Part shown: piece after piece, positions 14,446 through 23,252 of the stretch
Position numbering within the stretch: the first letter of the stretch is position 1
How the letters are laid out: each line of letters starts with the position of its first letter
Origin: Alphaproteobacteria bacterium
GTDB lineage: Bacteria > Pseudomonadota > Alphaproteobacteria > JAOXRX01
Direction: 5' to 3'
DNA length: 53,968 bases
Assembly: GCA_025800285.1 (NCBI GenBank)
Contig: JAOXRX010000063.1
Span: forward strand, 1 to 53,968
Notes under the pieces: generated by a model
The model's database searches: none
The model's input: the letters and a program-made list of their open reading frames with translations, nothing else
Told to the model about the DNA's origin: nothing
Translations under genes and position numbers: made by a program

Positions 14446-15054
14446 TTATAATTGCACCTCTATAAAAGCACTATCCCTCAAGTCTCTTATTTTTCTTTCT
14501 TGTAACAAGTTTATTTTTTTCATAAATAAAATTTGTTTTATTTTATCCTTATTTAACTCATCAGCTTCTTCTGAATTTTTACTTATATAATCTTCAATCT
14601 CTTTATCTAAAACATTAACCCTAGGAGCTATAGTTTTACTCACATATTTATTCCATAAAACATCAGATTTAAGCTTTTCAATAAAACTATCTTTCATATT
14701 GTTATTTTGAAACACTTTTGACTTAAAGTCTTCTTCTGACATATTGTTGCTCTTAGCTATACTCAATATAGCATTATCAACTTCTTCTTCTGATATTGAC
14801 AGATTAGAATTAAAAGCTGCTTGTTTCTTCAATGTCTCTAGTATTAGCTCATTAATAACAACAGGAGATAGTTTCTTTATATTTTCTTCATTATTCTCTA
14901 AAGAGTAGTTAACTAAAGACAAGCTAATTCTATTTGAGAAATCATAAGAGCTAATTATATCATCGTTAACAAAAGCAATTACTCTCATAGAGTTTGCATA
15001 TGAGCTGCAAACCACTGAAATTAGAAAAAATATAGCAAGTAAAGTTTTTTTCAT
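14446..15054 (-). CDS. SurA-like periplasmic chaperone, N-terminal domain only
   Basis: The 202-residue protein has a signal peptide (residues about 1-20, cleaved after SYANS-like sequence). A SurA N-terminal helical domain follows: VIAFVNDDIISSYDFSNRI, then VINELILETLKKQAA and ISEEEVDNAI. The parvulin prolyl isomerase domains that normally follow are absent, so it should act only as a holdase for outer-membrane proteins. Location upstream of rsmA supports the SurA assignment. The ORF ends cleanly, and nothing suggests a recent frameshift. Confidence 0.82.
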   Translation of the reverse strand: MKKTLLAIFFLISVVCSSYANSMRVIAFVNDDIISSYDFSNRISLSLVNYSLENNEENIKKLSPVVINELILETLKKQAAFNSNLSISEEEVDNAILSIAKSNNMSEEDFKSKVFQNNNMKDSFIEKLKSDVLWNKYVSKTIAPRVNVLDKEIEDYISKNSEEADELNKDKIKQILFMKKINLLQERKIRDLRDSAFIEVQL

Positions 15055-15128
15055 TTAATATTATCCTCTTGTTATTTTCGCAAATACTAACAGTTATTTG
15101 AGAATAATGCAAACAAAATCAAAAGATA

Positions 15129-15503
15129 TTACACAAAAACTGGCAATACATAAGCCGTAAATAATCCTACAAACCATAAGAATATTGATATGAACAGCAT
15201 CATTTTATTTACTTTATTAGCGGCACTACAATACTTACCCAACTCTTTATCTATTGGGCAAGATCTCCCTGGTCTAAAAACAGACCACAAAGCTAGAGCT
15301 AATACTAGACCAGATACTATAAATATCCATAATTTATGCATAGTAAGCCAAACAAGCCAAGGAGCATTAGATGCAACTGCAGCCATAGCAGCTCCCATAC
15401 CTAAACTAACTAGTAATATTGGTAAAGCACAACACAATAGAGTTGAAGTAGTCGTAAAAAGCACTAACCACCCCAACTTATTGTACTTAATTTTATTTAC
15501 CAT
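15129..15503 (-). CDS. MerT-like inner-membrane metal transport protein
   Basis: The 124-residue protein has three hydrophobic segments. The Cys pair C24-C25 lies in the first, in STLLCCALPILLVSLGMG, a pattern typical of MerT mercuric transporters, and a second Cys pair lies in the loop (RSCPIDKELGKYC). It starts 4 bp after a HMA-domain gene resembling MerP, so the two probably move a soft metal across the inner membrane. No merA or merR is present, so the metal could be Hg, Cu or another; the conserved Cys pairs are the only evidence. Confidence 0.78.
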   Translation of the reverse strand: MVNKIKYNKLGWLVLFTTTSTLLCCALPILLVSLGMGAAMAAVASNAPWLVWLTMHKLWIFIVSGLVLALALWSVFRPGRSCPIDKELGKYCSAANKVNKMMLFISIFLWFVGLFTAYVLPVFV

Positions 15504-15507
15504 AAAA

Positions 15508-15945
15508 CTATATTTCCCTTGCTATAGTTTTACCATCTACATTTTTATAAATCATATATGGGGAAAACCCATGAGATTTAATCGCTTTAACAACTAAGTT
15601 TTCATCAAAAGCAAAACCTTCTTTGATTGCGATAGTTACAGTTTGTTTTTCTATATTAACCATAACATCTTCTACAAATGGTAATTCACTTAAGGCTTTT
15701 CTTGTCTTTTTACCACAAAGTTCACAAACGAAACCATTTACTTGCAAAACAACATATCCCTCTTCTACAACAACACTGGAGTCCATAGATAATGCCTCAG
15801 CTTCATGACTGTGCATATATCCAACATTTGAAGAGTAATCTTTGCTAAGTTTTGTTTGATCTTTGCTGACATTAGAAACAGCTACTGATATAACAGCCGC
15901 TATAACTAGCAACAAGAAGAACCATTTAAAAAAGTTCTTTTTCAT
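15508..15945 (-). CDS. Membrane-anchored heavy-metal-associated (HMA) domain protein, MerP-like
   Basis: Residues about 8-25 form a membrane anchor or signal sequence, followed by a His-containing linker (GYMHSHEAE). Residues about 62-135 are a HMA fold with the metal site GFVCELCGKK (C74 and C77). This domain would bind metal in the periplasm and hand it to the MerT-like protein encoded 4 bp downstream. A ribosome site, AGGAGG, is just upstream of the ATG. The CxxC lies in a ferredoxin-like fold as in MerP and CopZ. Confidence 0.82.
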   Translation of the reverse strand: MKKNFFKWFFLLLVIAAVISVAVSNVSKDQTKLSKDYSSNVGYMHSHEAEALSMDSSVVVEEGYVVLQVNGFVCELCGKKTRKALSELPFVEDVMVNIEKQTVTIAIKEGFAFDENLVVKAIKSHGFSPYMIYKNVDGKTIAREI

Positions 15946-16003
15946 AAAAACATCCTCCTTCCTATTAATAGTCTAGGAGCATTTTTCTACTATGTCAATA
16001 TTT

Positions 16004-17098
16004 TTATCCATCTTCTTTTTTTAATAAAATCAATATACCAATAAATAGAGAGATAAGAGATGGAATACTAGCCGCTAAGTATGGAGATATCTTACCTCCA
16101 ACACCTAAAGCCACAACAACTTCGTTTAAAAAGAAGACAGAAAAAGATATAAATATACCTATACCTATAATTTTTGCCACTCCGCCTTTTCTAGGTATGG
16201 TTAAGGAAAAACTAACTCCCAACAAAACCAATGCTAAGAACATAACTGGTTGCAATAGCAAAGAGAAGAAATTAGTTTGAATTTTATTTGAATCAAGGCC
16301 TGAATTCTTAACAATCCTTATATAATGAGGCATATTCCAAACAGATATTTGAGGATCATCAATCATAATCTCTTCTATATCTTTTGCTTTTATTTTAGAT
16401 GGTATCACCTTTCTATATGAGAATTCTTTATCAAATCCTTGTTCATTAACCCATACACTTAGGAGTTCTAACCTCTTAGCTCCCAATATCGCTTTTTCAG
16501 CATCCAGCCTTTTAACAAAGTTGTAATTCTTGTCAAAATACATAACTTTTACATTATTTAAAGAATTATTCTCTATACTTTCAGCATTTACAATCCAATC
16601 ATAATGATCATCCCCATCTTTAAACCAAAGCCCTGCTGAAGATATATTTATCTTCCCTTTTGATTTACCTAAATATTCAGTCTGCAATTGATTGTATCTC
16701 TTTAACATTGTAGATCCATAATGCTGGACAACACCTACTCTAAGCAAACCTACAATTAATGTAACCATTATAGCTGGTGATAATATTTGCCATATAGACA
16801 TACCAAAAGATCTAGCTACTATAAGCTCATAGTTTCTGGTAAACCTCCAAAAAGTTACCATCGCTGCAAAGAGCATTGCAAATGAGAATAAAGTTTGTCC
16901 TACATCTGGCAATTTATATAAAGACATTTTAAAAATAATGCTCATAGGAACATCTGTTTCAATTTTACTAGCTTTTCTAATTAACTCTATAGTATCAAAC
17001 ATGTAAATTATTGCTAAAAGAGTAGCAAAAACAACTAAAAAATTAAGTAAGAATTTTTTAGCTATATATAATGACAAAGTTTGACTTTTTTTAAGCAT
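16004..17098 (-). CDS. lptG: LPS export ABC transporter permease LptG
   Basis: The 364-residue protein has the LptF/LptG layout: three N-terminal membrane segments, a periplasmic beta-jellyroll region (about 125-265) and three C-terminal segments. With LptF and the ATPase LptB it extracts lipopolysaccharide from the inner membrane. Its ATG overlaps the lptF stop codon by one base (TAATG), which implies coupled translation. No lptB lies nearby. Assignment as LptG rather than LptF follows from gene order and the ARSFGMSIWQIL region. Confidence 0.92.
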   Translation of the reverse strand: MLKKSQTLSLYIAKKFLLNFLVVFATLLAIIYMFDTIELIRKASKIETDVPMSIIFKMSLYKLPDVGQTLFSFAMLFAAMVTFWRFTRNYELIVARSFGMSIWQILSPAIMVTLIVGLLRVGVVQHYGSTMLKRYNQLQTEYLGKSKGKINISSAGLWFKDGDDHYDWIVNAESIENNSLNNVKVMYFDKNYNFVKRLDAEKAILGAKRLELLSVWVNEQGFDKEFSYRKVIPSKIKAKDIEEIMIDDPQISVWNMPHYIRIVKNSGLDSNKIQTNFFSLLLQPVMFLALVLLGVSFSLTIPRKGGVAKIIGIGIFISFSVFFLNEVVVALGVGGKISPYLAASIPSLISLFIGILILLKKEDG

Positions 17099-18198
17099 TA
17101 TCTAGCCTTCTTTCTGCAAATAAAATAAACACCTATTAAACCTGGAATAATAGCCCATAAATACATCAATGAGCAAGCCCATACATTAGTTCTTGAAAAA
17201 TTGGACAAACCAATAGCTCCAGACTGTAAAACTAAAACTATCAAAAAGCAAGCTCCCATTCTTTTAGAGTAACCAGTTCTTCTAAAAACTCCACCGAGTA
17301 TAAATGCTAATGCTATCAAGATGAAACTAATTGTTAAAAATGGAGCTGATAACTTATAGTGTAAAATACCTATAATACCTGTTCTCAAATCATCATCTTT
17401 TTCAACATTAACAGACTTAATAAGCTCTATAAGATTCCTTTCATCAGCATCTTTTTTTATAAATTTAAATATTTTATTTTTATTTGGCTTTTTATCTTTC
17501 AAATCTACAGTATATTGCTTAAACTCAAGCTTATCCAAGCCACCATCGCTCTCATTAAATATTTGAGTCATACCATCAACTAAAGTAAGAGAAATTGTTT
17601 TATCGTCATTTATAATTGCTCCCGATTTAGCAGTTACAAACATTTCATTACCTTTTTCTCTCGCATCTTTAATAAATACATTTGTTAAATTACCATTGTC
17701 TTGCTTTGCTTCGACATAAACACTCAAACCATTACCTAAGTCGTTAAATATTTTATCCTGCAATAAAACAGCTGTTTGATTTTCAACTATATCTACTTTT
17801 ATCATATCAATCTTTTCTTTTGATGCAGGAGCAACCCAACCATCTAAAGCAAACACCAAAAGAGCAGTTATAACAGATAGAAAAACAGCAGCTCTAGATA
17901 AGTTAAAATTACTTACACCAGAAGACTTCATAATTACTATTTCATTATCTCCCATCATTTTAGAATATATAAACATTGTTACTATAAGCAATGATATCGG
18001 AAGTATAACAATAAAGAATTTAGGCAGGCTAAAAAAGATTAATTGAAGAAATGTTCCGAAAGAAGCTCCTTCATTAACCGTCATATCTATAAATTGTAAA
18101 GATTGAGATAGTAATATAGCTCCACAAAAAACAAGAGCCATCAACAATAAACTTAATAATAGCTGTTTAAAAATATACTTATCTATTGTTTTTATCAT
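17098..18198 (-). CDS. lptF: LPS export ABC transporter permease LptF
   Basis: The 366-residue protein has the same six-segment permease layout, with a periplasmic domain between about 105 and 265. The cytoplasmic coupling region reads EIVIMKSSGVSNFNL, typical of LptF. It is the first gene of the lptF-lptG pair and is divergent from priA. It forms the inner-membrane gate of the LPS transport bridge together with LptG. Confidence 0.92.
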   Translation of the reverse strand: MIKTIDKYIFKQLLLSLLLMALVFCGAILLSQSLQFIDMTVNEGASFGTFLQLIFFSLPKFFIVILPISLLIVTMFIYSKMMGDNEIVIMKSSGVSNFNLSRAAVFLSVITALLVFALDGWVAPASKEKIDMIKVDIVENQTAVLLQDKIFNDLGNGLSVYVEAKQDNGNLTNVFIKDAREKGNEMFVTAKSGAIINDDKTISLTLVDGMTQIFNESDGGLDKLEFKQYTVDLKDKKPNKNKIFKFIKKDADERNLIELIKSVNVEKDDDLRTGIIGILHYKLSAPFLTISFILIALAFILGGVFRRTGYSKRMGACFLIVLVLQSGAIGLSNFSRTNVWACSLMYLWAIIPGLIGVYFICRKKAR

Positions 18199-18365
18199 AT
18201 AAATATTCCAATTTTGTTAATACCTTTATATTCCTTAACTTTAAAGCCTAGATATTTCTAATTTAATTCTTTTTTCGATTGTAAAAAAGATTATTAAGTG
18301 TTATACAATAAAAAATTAAAAATGTAAAATTTTAAATATAAAAAAATAAATAAAAGAATAAAACC

Positions 18366-20510
18366 ATGAAGATATACGATGTAATTGTCCCTTTAGCTCT
18401 TAACTCCTCTTTTTCATACAAGAGTGAAGAAAGCTTGTTAGCGGGAGATCTTATAAATGTATCATTTGGCAGACAAAAAGTAACGGCTTTAGTTATTGGA
18501 GAAAGCACCTCAACTTATAATAAATTGAAGAATATATCTGTAAAACACAATTTAAACATTGGTGAATATAACTTAAAGTTCATAAAGTGGATATCAAACT
18601 ATACCTTGTCGCCGATAGGATTGATATTTAAAAGCTTTATAAGCTCTGCGAGTTTGAATAAATCCAACAAAACAATTAACAAATACAGCTTATCTGATAA
18701 TTGGAAAGAAGAATTTAAATCTATAACAAAAACACAATCTAGAGTAAAAACTATAGAGCTAATAAAAAGCAAAGAAAGATTAACTGCGAAAGAAATAATG
18801 GAGGAACTTTCAGTTGGAGACTCTGTTATAAAAGGGCTATTAAAAGCTAATGTATTAAAAGAAGAAAAACAAATTAGAGAATTAAATTTCCCTAAACCTG
18901 ATTTAACAATATCGGGTAAAGACTTATCAGAGGATCAAAAAAAAGCAACAAGTAAACTACTAGATAACATAGGTGATAATTTCTCTGTTTCTTTGATTGA
19001 TGGAATTACAGGATCTGGTAAAACGGAGGTTTATTTTGAGGCTATTTCTGAAGTCTTAGCAAAAGGCAAACAAGTATTAATCATGTTACCTGAGATTTCT
19101 CTATCAGGAGGTTTTATTGAAAGATTTGAGCACCGTTTTGGTATAAAACCTTATGTTTGGCATTCATCTATATCACCTGCTCAAAAAGGGAAAACCTGGA
19201 AAGGTATTATATCAGGGAAAGCTAAAGTTATTGTTGGAGCTCGCTCATCATTGTTACTTCCATATAAAAACTTAGGACTTATTGTTGTAGATGAAGAGCA
19301 TGACAATTCATATAAGCAAGAAGATGTATTTATGTATAATGCTCGTGATATGGCCGTAGTTAGGGCTAACATAGGCAAGTTCCCTTGTGTATTGGTATCT
19401 GCAACTCCATCACTAGAGAGTGTTTATAACTGCGAACAAGAAAAATATTTTCACATAGAGTTAAAATCCAGATATGGAGAAGCTAAGCTTCCAGATATAA
19501 AACTTATAGATATGAAAGATGAAAAGACTGCTACTCAAGAATTTTTATCAGACACACTAAGAACCGCAATCAAAAACAATTTTGATCAACAAGAGCAGAC
19601 ATTATTATTTTTAAACCGTCGTGGTTATTCACCTTTAGTAATATGTAAAAAATGCGGAGAAAGATTATCCTGTCCTTATTGTACAAGTTGGTTAACATCT
19701 CATAAGAAGTTTAACAAACTTATGTGTCATCAATGTGGTTTTGAAAAAAAACTTCCTGAATCCTGCCCTTCTTGTAATGAGAAAGACTCTTTTGTAATGT
19801 GTGGCCCAGGAGTCGAAAAAATTTCTGAAGAAGTAAAATCCCTTATACCAGCCGCACGATTAATAACAGTTTCGAGTGATTTAACAAACAACAATTTGCA
19901 AAGTGTAATTAAGGAAATAGAACAACATAAATACGACATAATTGTAGGAACTCAAATGATATCAAAAGGACATAACTTCCCCAAACTTACTCTTGTTGGT
20001 ATAGTTGATGGAGATATTGCCTCAGCAGATTTAAGAGCTGGAGAAAAAAACTTTCAATTAATTCAACAAGTATCTGGTCGTGCTGGTCGTCATGATCTCC
20101 CAGGTAGAGTCTTAATTCAAACTTATGAAGCAGATATAGTGCTTATGCAAGCTTTAGAAAACAACGACAAAGAAGCTTTTTTTGAAGAAGAAAAGGCTTT
20201 AAGAGCTGATAGAAACCTACCTCCTTATGGTAAACTTGCTTCTTTAATAGTATCTTGCAACGACGAAAATTTATTAAACCAAGCTTGCAGAGAACTATCC
20301 TCTCATATCCCAAAAACTGAAGGAATAATAATATTGGGTCCTGCTGAAGCTCCTATATATAGATTAAGAGGCAAGTATAGAAAAAGATATTTAATAAAAA
20401 TAGATAAAAATAAAAATGCTCAAAAGACCATACAGTTTTGGATCAATTCATCAAACATAGATAAAAAAGTAAGAGTTCAAATTGATATAGACCCTTACTC
20501 TTTCTATTAA
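18366..20510 (+). CDS. priA: Primosomal helicase PriA
   Basis: The 714-residue superfamily-2 helicase restarts stalled replication forks. Walker A is GITGSGKTE, Walker B is VDEEHD and motif III is SATPSLES. Two zinc sites are built from four CxxC pairs (CKKCG, CPYC, CHQCG, CPSC), and QQVSGRAGR is motif VI. The N-terminal 3'-DNA-binding domain is somewhat short and diverged. It is divergent from lptF. The start ATG has only a weak ribosome site. Confidence 0.96.
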   Translation: MKIYDVIVPLALNSSFSYKSEESLLAGDLINVSFGRQKVTALVIGESTSTYNKLKNISVKHNLNIGEYNLKFIKWISNYTLSPIGLIFKSFISSASLNKSNKTINKYSLSDNWKEEFKSITKTQSRVKTIELIKSKERLTAKEIMEELSVGDSVIKGLLKANVLKEEKQIRELNFPKPDLTISGKDLSEDQKKATSKLLDNIGDNFSVSLIDGITGSGKTEVYFEAISEVLAKGKQVLIMLPEISLSGGFIERFEHRFGIKPYVWHSSISPAQKGKTWKGIISGKAKVIVGARSSLLLPYKNLGLIVVDEEHDNSYKQEDVFMYNARDMAVVRANIGKFPCVLVSATPSLESVYNCEQEKYFHIELKSRYGEAKLPDIKLIDMKDEKTATQEFLSDTLRTAIKNNFDQQEQTLLFLNRRGYSPLVICKKCGERLSCPYCTSWLTSHKKFNKLMCHQCGFEKKLPESCPSCNEKDSFVMCGPGVEKISEEVKSLIPAARLITVSSDLTNNNLQSVIKEIEQHKYDIIVGTQMISKGHNFPKLTLVGIVDGDIASADLRAGEKNFQLIQQVSGRAGRHDLPGRVLIQTYEADIVLMQALENNDKEAFFEEEKALRADRNLPPYGKLASLIVSCNDENLLNQACRELSSHIPKTEGIIILGPAEAPIYRLRGKYRKRYLIKIDKNKNAQKTIQFWINSSNIDKKVRVQIDIDPYSFY

Positions 20511-20514
20511 ATAC

Positions 20515-20543
20515 TTGCAATTAATTAATAACATCTCTATATT
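20515..20543 (+). promoter_or_regulatory. Promoter for the Lol operon
   Basis: TTGCAA (20515-20520) and TATATT (20538-20543) are separated by 17 bp. The expected transcription start coincides with the ATG at 20550, and no ribosome site is present, so the transcript may be leaderless. Confidence 0.5.
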
Positions 20544-20549
20544 AAAATT

Positions 20550-21791
20550 ATGTACATGGAAAGATTTATAGCAGGTCGATATTTAAAGGCCAAAAAAGAT
20601 GGGTTTATATCTTTAATATCCACTTTTTCATTAATTGGAATAGCTTTAGGTGTTGCAACTTTAATAGTTGTGATGTCTGTAATGAATGGCTTTAGAGAAC
20701 AACTATTTTCAAGAATCTTAGGAATAAACGGACATATATCTATTTACTCTAGTTACTCTGTAAATATAGATAATTATGAAAAAATAGTTAAAAAAGCTTT
20801 AGAGGCAAACAGTGTAAGAGATGTATTCCCTATAATTGACGGTCAAGCTTTAGTTACTCAACAAGATGGATCTGCTAAAGGAATAATGATTAGAGGAATG
20901 AAAAACTCTGATATTATGCGAAAAAAGACTCTAAGTAAAAGCATATCTTCTGAAGAGCTAGCTCGATTTAAAGATGATGGTGTGTTTATAGGTAAGAACC
21001 TTGCTGATAATTTAAACTTAGGTACTGGCGATAAACTACCTTTAATATCTCCTAAAGGAGCAAAAACTCCTTTCGGCATAATGCCTAGAATGAAAACATT
21101 CGAAATTGCGGGAATTTTTGATATAGGCATGTATGAATATGATGCAAACTTTGTATTTATACCTTTAGAGACTGCTCAAAGTTTTTTCAACATGAAAGAC
21201 CATCAAGCTAAATATATAGAAGTAATGGTGGAAGATTATGAAAATCTTAGACCAACTATGATAGACCTAAGCTTAAAAATTGGGAACCATACTAGAATAC
21301 TTTCTTGGAAAGATATCAATTCTAGTTATTTTAATGCTCTTAATGTAGAAAAAAATGTTATGTTCTTAATATTAACAATGATTATATTAATAGCAGCATT
21401 TAATGTTATATCCAGCATGATAATGCTAGTGAAAGATAAAAACAAAGGTATTGCTATCATGAAATCAATGGGAGCTACAAAATACTCAATCATGAAGATA
21501 TTCTTTTTGACAGGATCCGCTATTGGAGTTTCAGGAACACTTATAGGGTTAGCTTTAGGCTTATTCATAACTGATAACATATCTAATATACAACAATTCC
21601 TAAACAAAATATCTGGTAAGGATTTATTCTCTGCAGAGGTGTATTATCTATCTCAATTACCAGCAAAGGTTAATTACAATGAAGTAATAGCCGTAGTTAT
21701 AATAGCTCTGACATTATCTCTACTATCTACTTTATACCCAGCATGGAAAGCATCAAAAATAGATCCTGTGGAGGCATTGAGATATGAGTAA
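20550..21791 (+). CDS. lolE: Lipoprotein-releasing ABC transporter permease (LolC/LolE family)
   Basis: The 413-residue protein has one N-terminal membrane segment (about 22-45), a large periplasmic domain (about 50-265) and three C-terminal segments, the MacB/LolC fold. The N-terminus ERFIAGRYLKAKKDGFISLI is typical. With LolD it releases mature lipoproteins from the inner membrane to LolA. A single permease gene next to lolD, as here, is usual in bacteria that make a LolF-type homodimer. It overlaps lolD by 8 bp. Confidence 0.93.
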   Translation: MYMERFIAGRYLKAKKDGFISLISTFSLIGIALGVATLIVVMSVMNGFREQLFSRILGINGHISIYSSYSVNIDNYEKIVKKALEANSVRDVFPIIDGQALVTQQDGSAKGIMIRGMKNSDIMRKKTLSKSISSEELARFKDDGVFIGKNLADNLNLGTGDKLPLISPKGAKTPFGIMPRMKTFEIAGIFDIGMYEYDANFVFIPLETAQSFFNMKDHQAKYIEVMVEDYENLRPTMIDLSLKIGNHTRILSWKDINSSYFNALNVEKNVMFLILTMIILIAAFNVISSMIMLVKDKNKGIAIMKSMGATKYSIMKIFFLTGSAIGVSGTLIGLALGLFITDNISNIQQFLNKISGKDLFSAEVYYLSQLPAKVNYNEVIAVVIIALTLSLLSTLYPAWKASKIDPVEALRYE

Positions 21792-22452
21792 AATTATAGA
21801 AATTAGAAACATATTCCAAAGCTTTGGTAAAGGTAGAGCAAAAATTGATGTCTTAAACAATGTTAACTTTGAGATTAACAGTGGTGAAACAGTTGCACTA
21901 ATGGCTCAAAGTGGAGCAGGTAAATCGACTCTACTGCACATAATAGGACTACTTGAAAAACAAAAATCTGGTGAGGTATTAATCGCTAACAAGAAAACAT
22001 TCAAAAAAAGTGATGGCTATAAAACTAAAATCCGCAGAGAAAACATTGGTTTTGTTTATCAATTCCATCACTTACAAGGTGAGTTTACCGCTCTTGAAAA
22101 TGTTATGATACCAATGATAATATCTAAAATGACTAAAAAAGAAGCAAAAGAAAAATCTTTAAAGCTTTTAAGCTCTGTAGGTTTAGCGGATAGAGTAAAT
22201 CATAAACCAGCAGAATTATCTGGAGGAGAACAGCAAAGAGTTGCTATAGCTAGAGCTTTAGCAAATAAACCAAAAATTTTATTAGCTGATGAGCCTACAG
22301 GTAATCTAGATAAGAAGACTGCAAAAGAAATCTTTGATTTGTTATTAACTTTATGTAAAGAACAAAAAATGGCTTGCTTATTTGCTACTCACAATCAAGC
22401 CTTAGCTAAAAAAGCAGATAGAATATTAAAGCTTGATAAAGTACAAGAGTAA
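21784..22452 (+). CDS. lolD: Lipoprotein-releasing ABC transporter ATPase LolD
   Basis: The 222-residue ATPase has Walker A in MAQSGAGKST, a Q-loop YQFHHLQGEFTALENVMIP that includes the LolD-type region, signature LSGGEQQR, Walker B ILLADEPTGNLD and a switch histidine in ATHN. It powers the permease whose gene it overlaps. The two genes form a short operon that appears to end before the rlmE promoter. Confidence 0.95.
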   Translation: MSKIIEIRNIFQSFGKGRAKIDVLNNVNFEINSGETVALMAQSGAGKSTLLHIIGLLEKQKSGEVLIANKKTFKKSDGYKTKIRRENIGFVYQFHHLQGEFTALENVMIPMIISKMTKKEAKEKSLKLLSSVGLADRVNHKPAELSGGEQQRVAIARALANKPKILLADEPTGNLDKKTAKEIFDLLLTLCKEQKMACLFATHNQALAKKADRILKLDKVQE

Positions 22453-22513
22453 TATATCATATTAATAGTATTATCTCAATGATTTTATTATAAAAAAATA
22501 AAACAATTAAACC

Positions 22514-22542
22514 TAGACAAAACAATGCTTATGTTATACAAT
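22514..22542 (+). promoter_or_regulatory. Promoter for rlmE
   Basis: TAGACA (22514-22519) and TACAAT (22537-22542) are separated by 17 bp, about 38 bp before the rlmE ATG. Confidence 0.5.
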
Positions 22543-22580
22543 ATGCAATAACTAAAATAAGGAATAAGAATAGAAGAATC

Positions 22581-23252
22581 ATGAAACAAGCAAGATCAAG
22601 AAACCAATTAAAACAAAAAGTTAAAACTGCCAGAGGTAGAAAAATATCATCTAAGCTTTGGTTAGAGAGACAACTTAATGACCCTTATGTAAAAAAAGCA
22701 AGAGAAATGGGAGTTCGTGGAAGAGCCTATTTTAAAATTGAAGAAATAGATAAAAAATTCAAAGTAATTAAAAAAGGCGGAACAGTTATTGATTTAGGTT
22801 GTGCCCCAGGGGGATGGTGTCAATATGCTGGAAAAAGGCATGCAAAGTTCGTTCTTGGAGTAGATATTTTGGAAACAAAGCCTATTGAAGGAGCTGTTTT
22901 AATACAACAAGATTTCATGAAGCCTGAAGCTATTGATTTAATTCTATCAAAAATGCCTAGAGGTCAAAAAGTTGACTGTGTTATAAGTGATATGGCCGCT
23001 AACACAACTGGGCACAAACAAACAGATCATTTAAAGACAACAGCTTTAGTAGAAAAAGCATATTTTTTTGCTAGACAAGTTCTAAATAAAGACGGAGCAT
23101 TTGTCGCTAAATTATTTAGAGGTGGAGCAGAAAAAGAGCTTCTTGATCAATTAAAACATGATTTTGAAGTTATAAAACACTTTAAACCTGACTCAAGCAG
23201 AAAAGACTCTGTTGAGATATATATAGTTGCAACTGGCTTTAAAGGTGAATAA
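22581..23252 (+). CDS. rlmE: 23S rRNA 2'-O-ribose methyltransferase RlmE (FtsJ/RrmJ)
   Basis: The 223-residue protein has the FtsJ pattern: GRAYFKIEEID with the first catalytic Lys, VIDLGCAPGGWCQ for SAM binding, VISDMAANTTG with the catalytic Asp, and FVAKLFRGG with the second Lys. It methylates U2552 of 23S rRNA in late 50S assembly. The N-terminus has an extra basic stretch of about 30 residues. Its stop codon directly abuts the ATG of the next methyltransferase gene. Confidence 0.95.
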   Translation: MKQARSRNQLKQKVKTARGRKISSKLWLERQLNDPYVKKAREMGVRGRAYFKIEEIDKKFKVIKKGGTVIDLGCAPGGWCQYAGKRHAKFVLGVDILETKPIEGAVLIQQDFMKPEAIDLILSKMPRGQKVDCVISDMAANTTGHKQTDHLKTTALVEKAYFFARQVLNKDGAFVAKLFRGGAEKELLDQLKHDFEVIKHFKPDSSRKDSVEIYIVATGFKGE

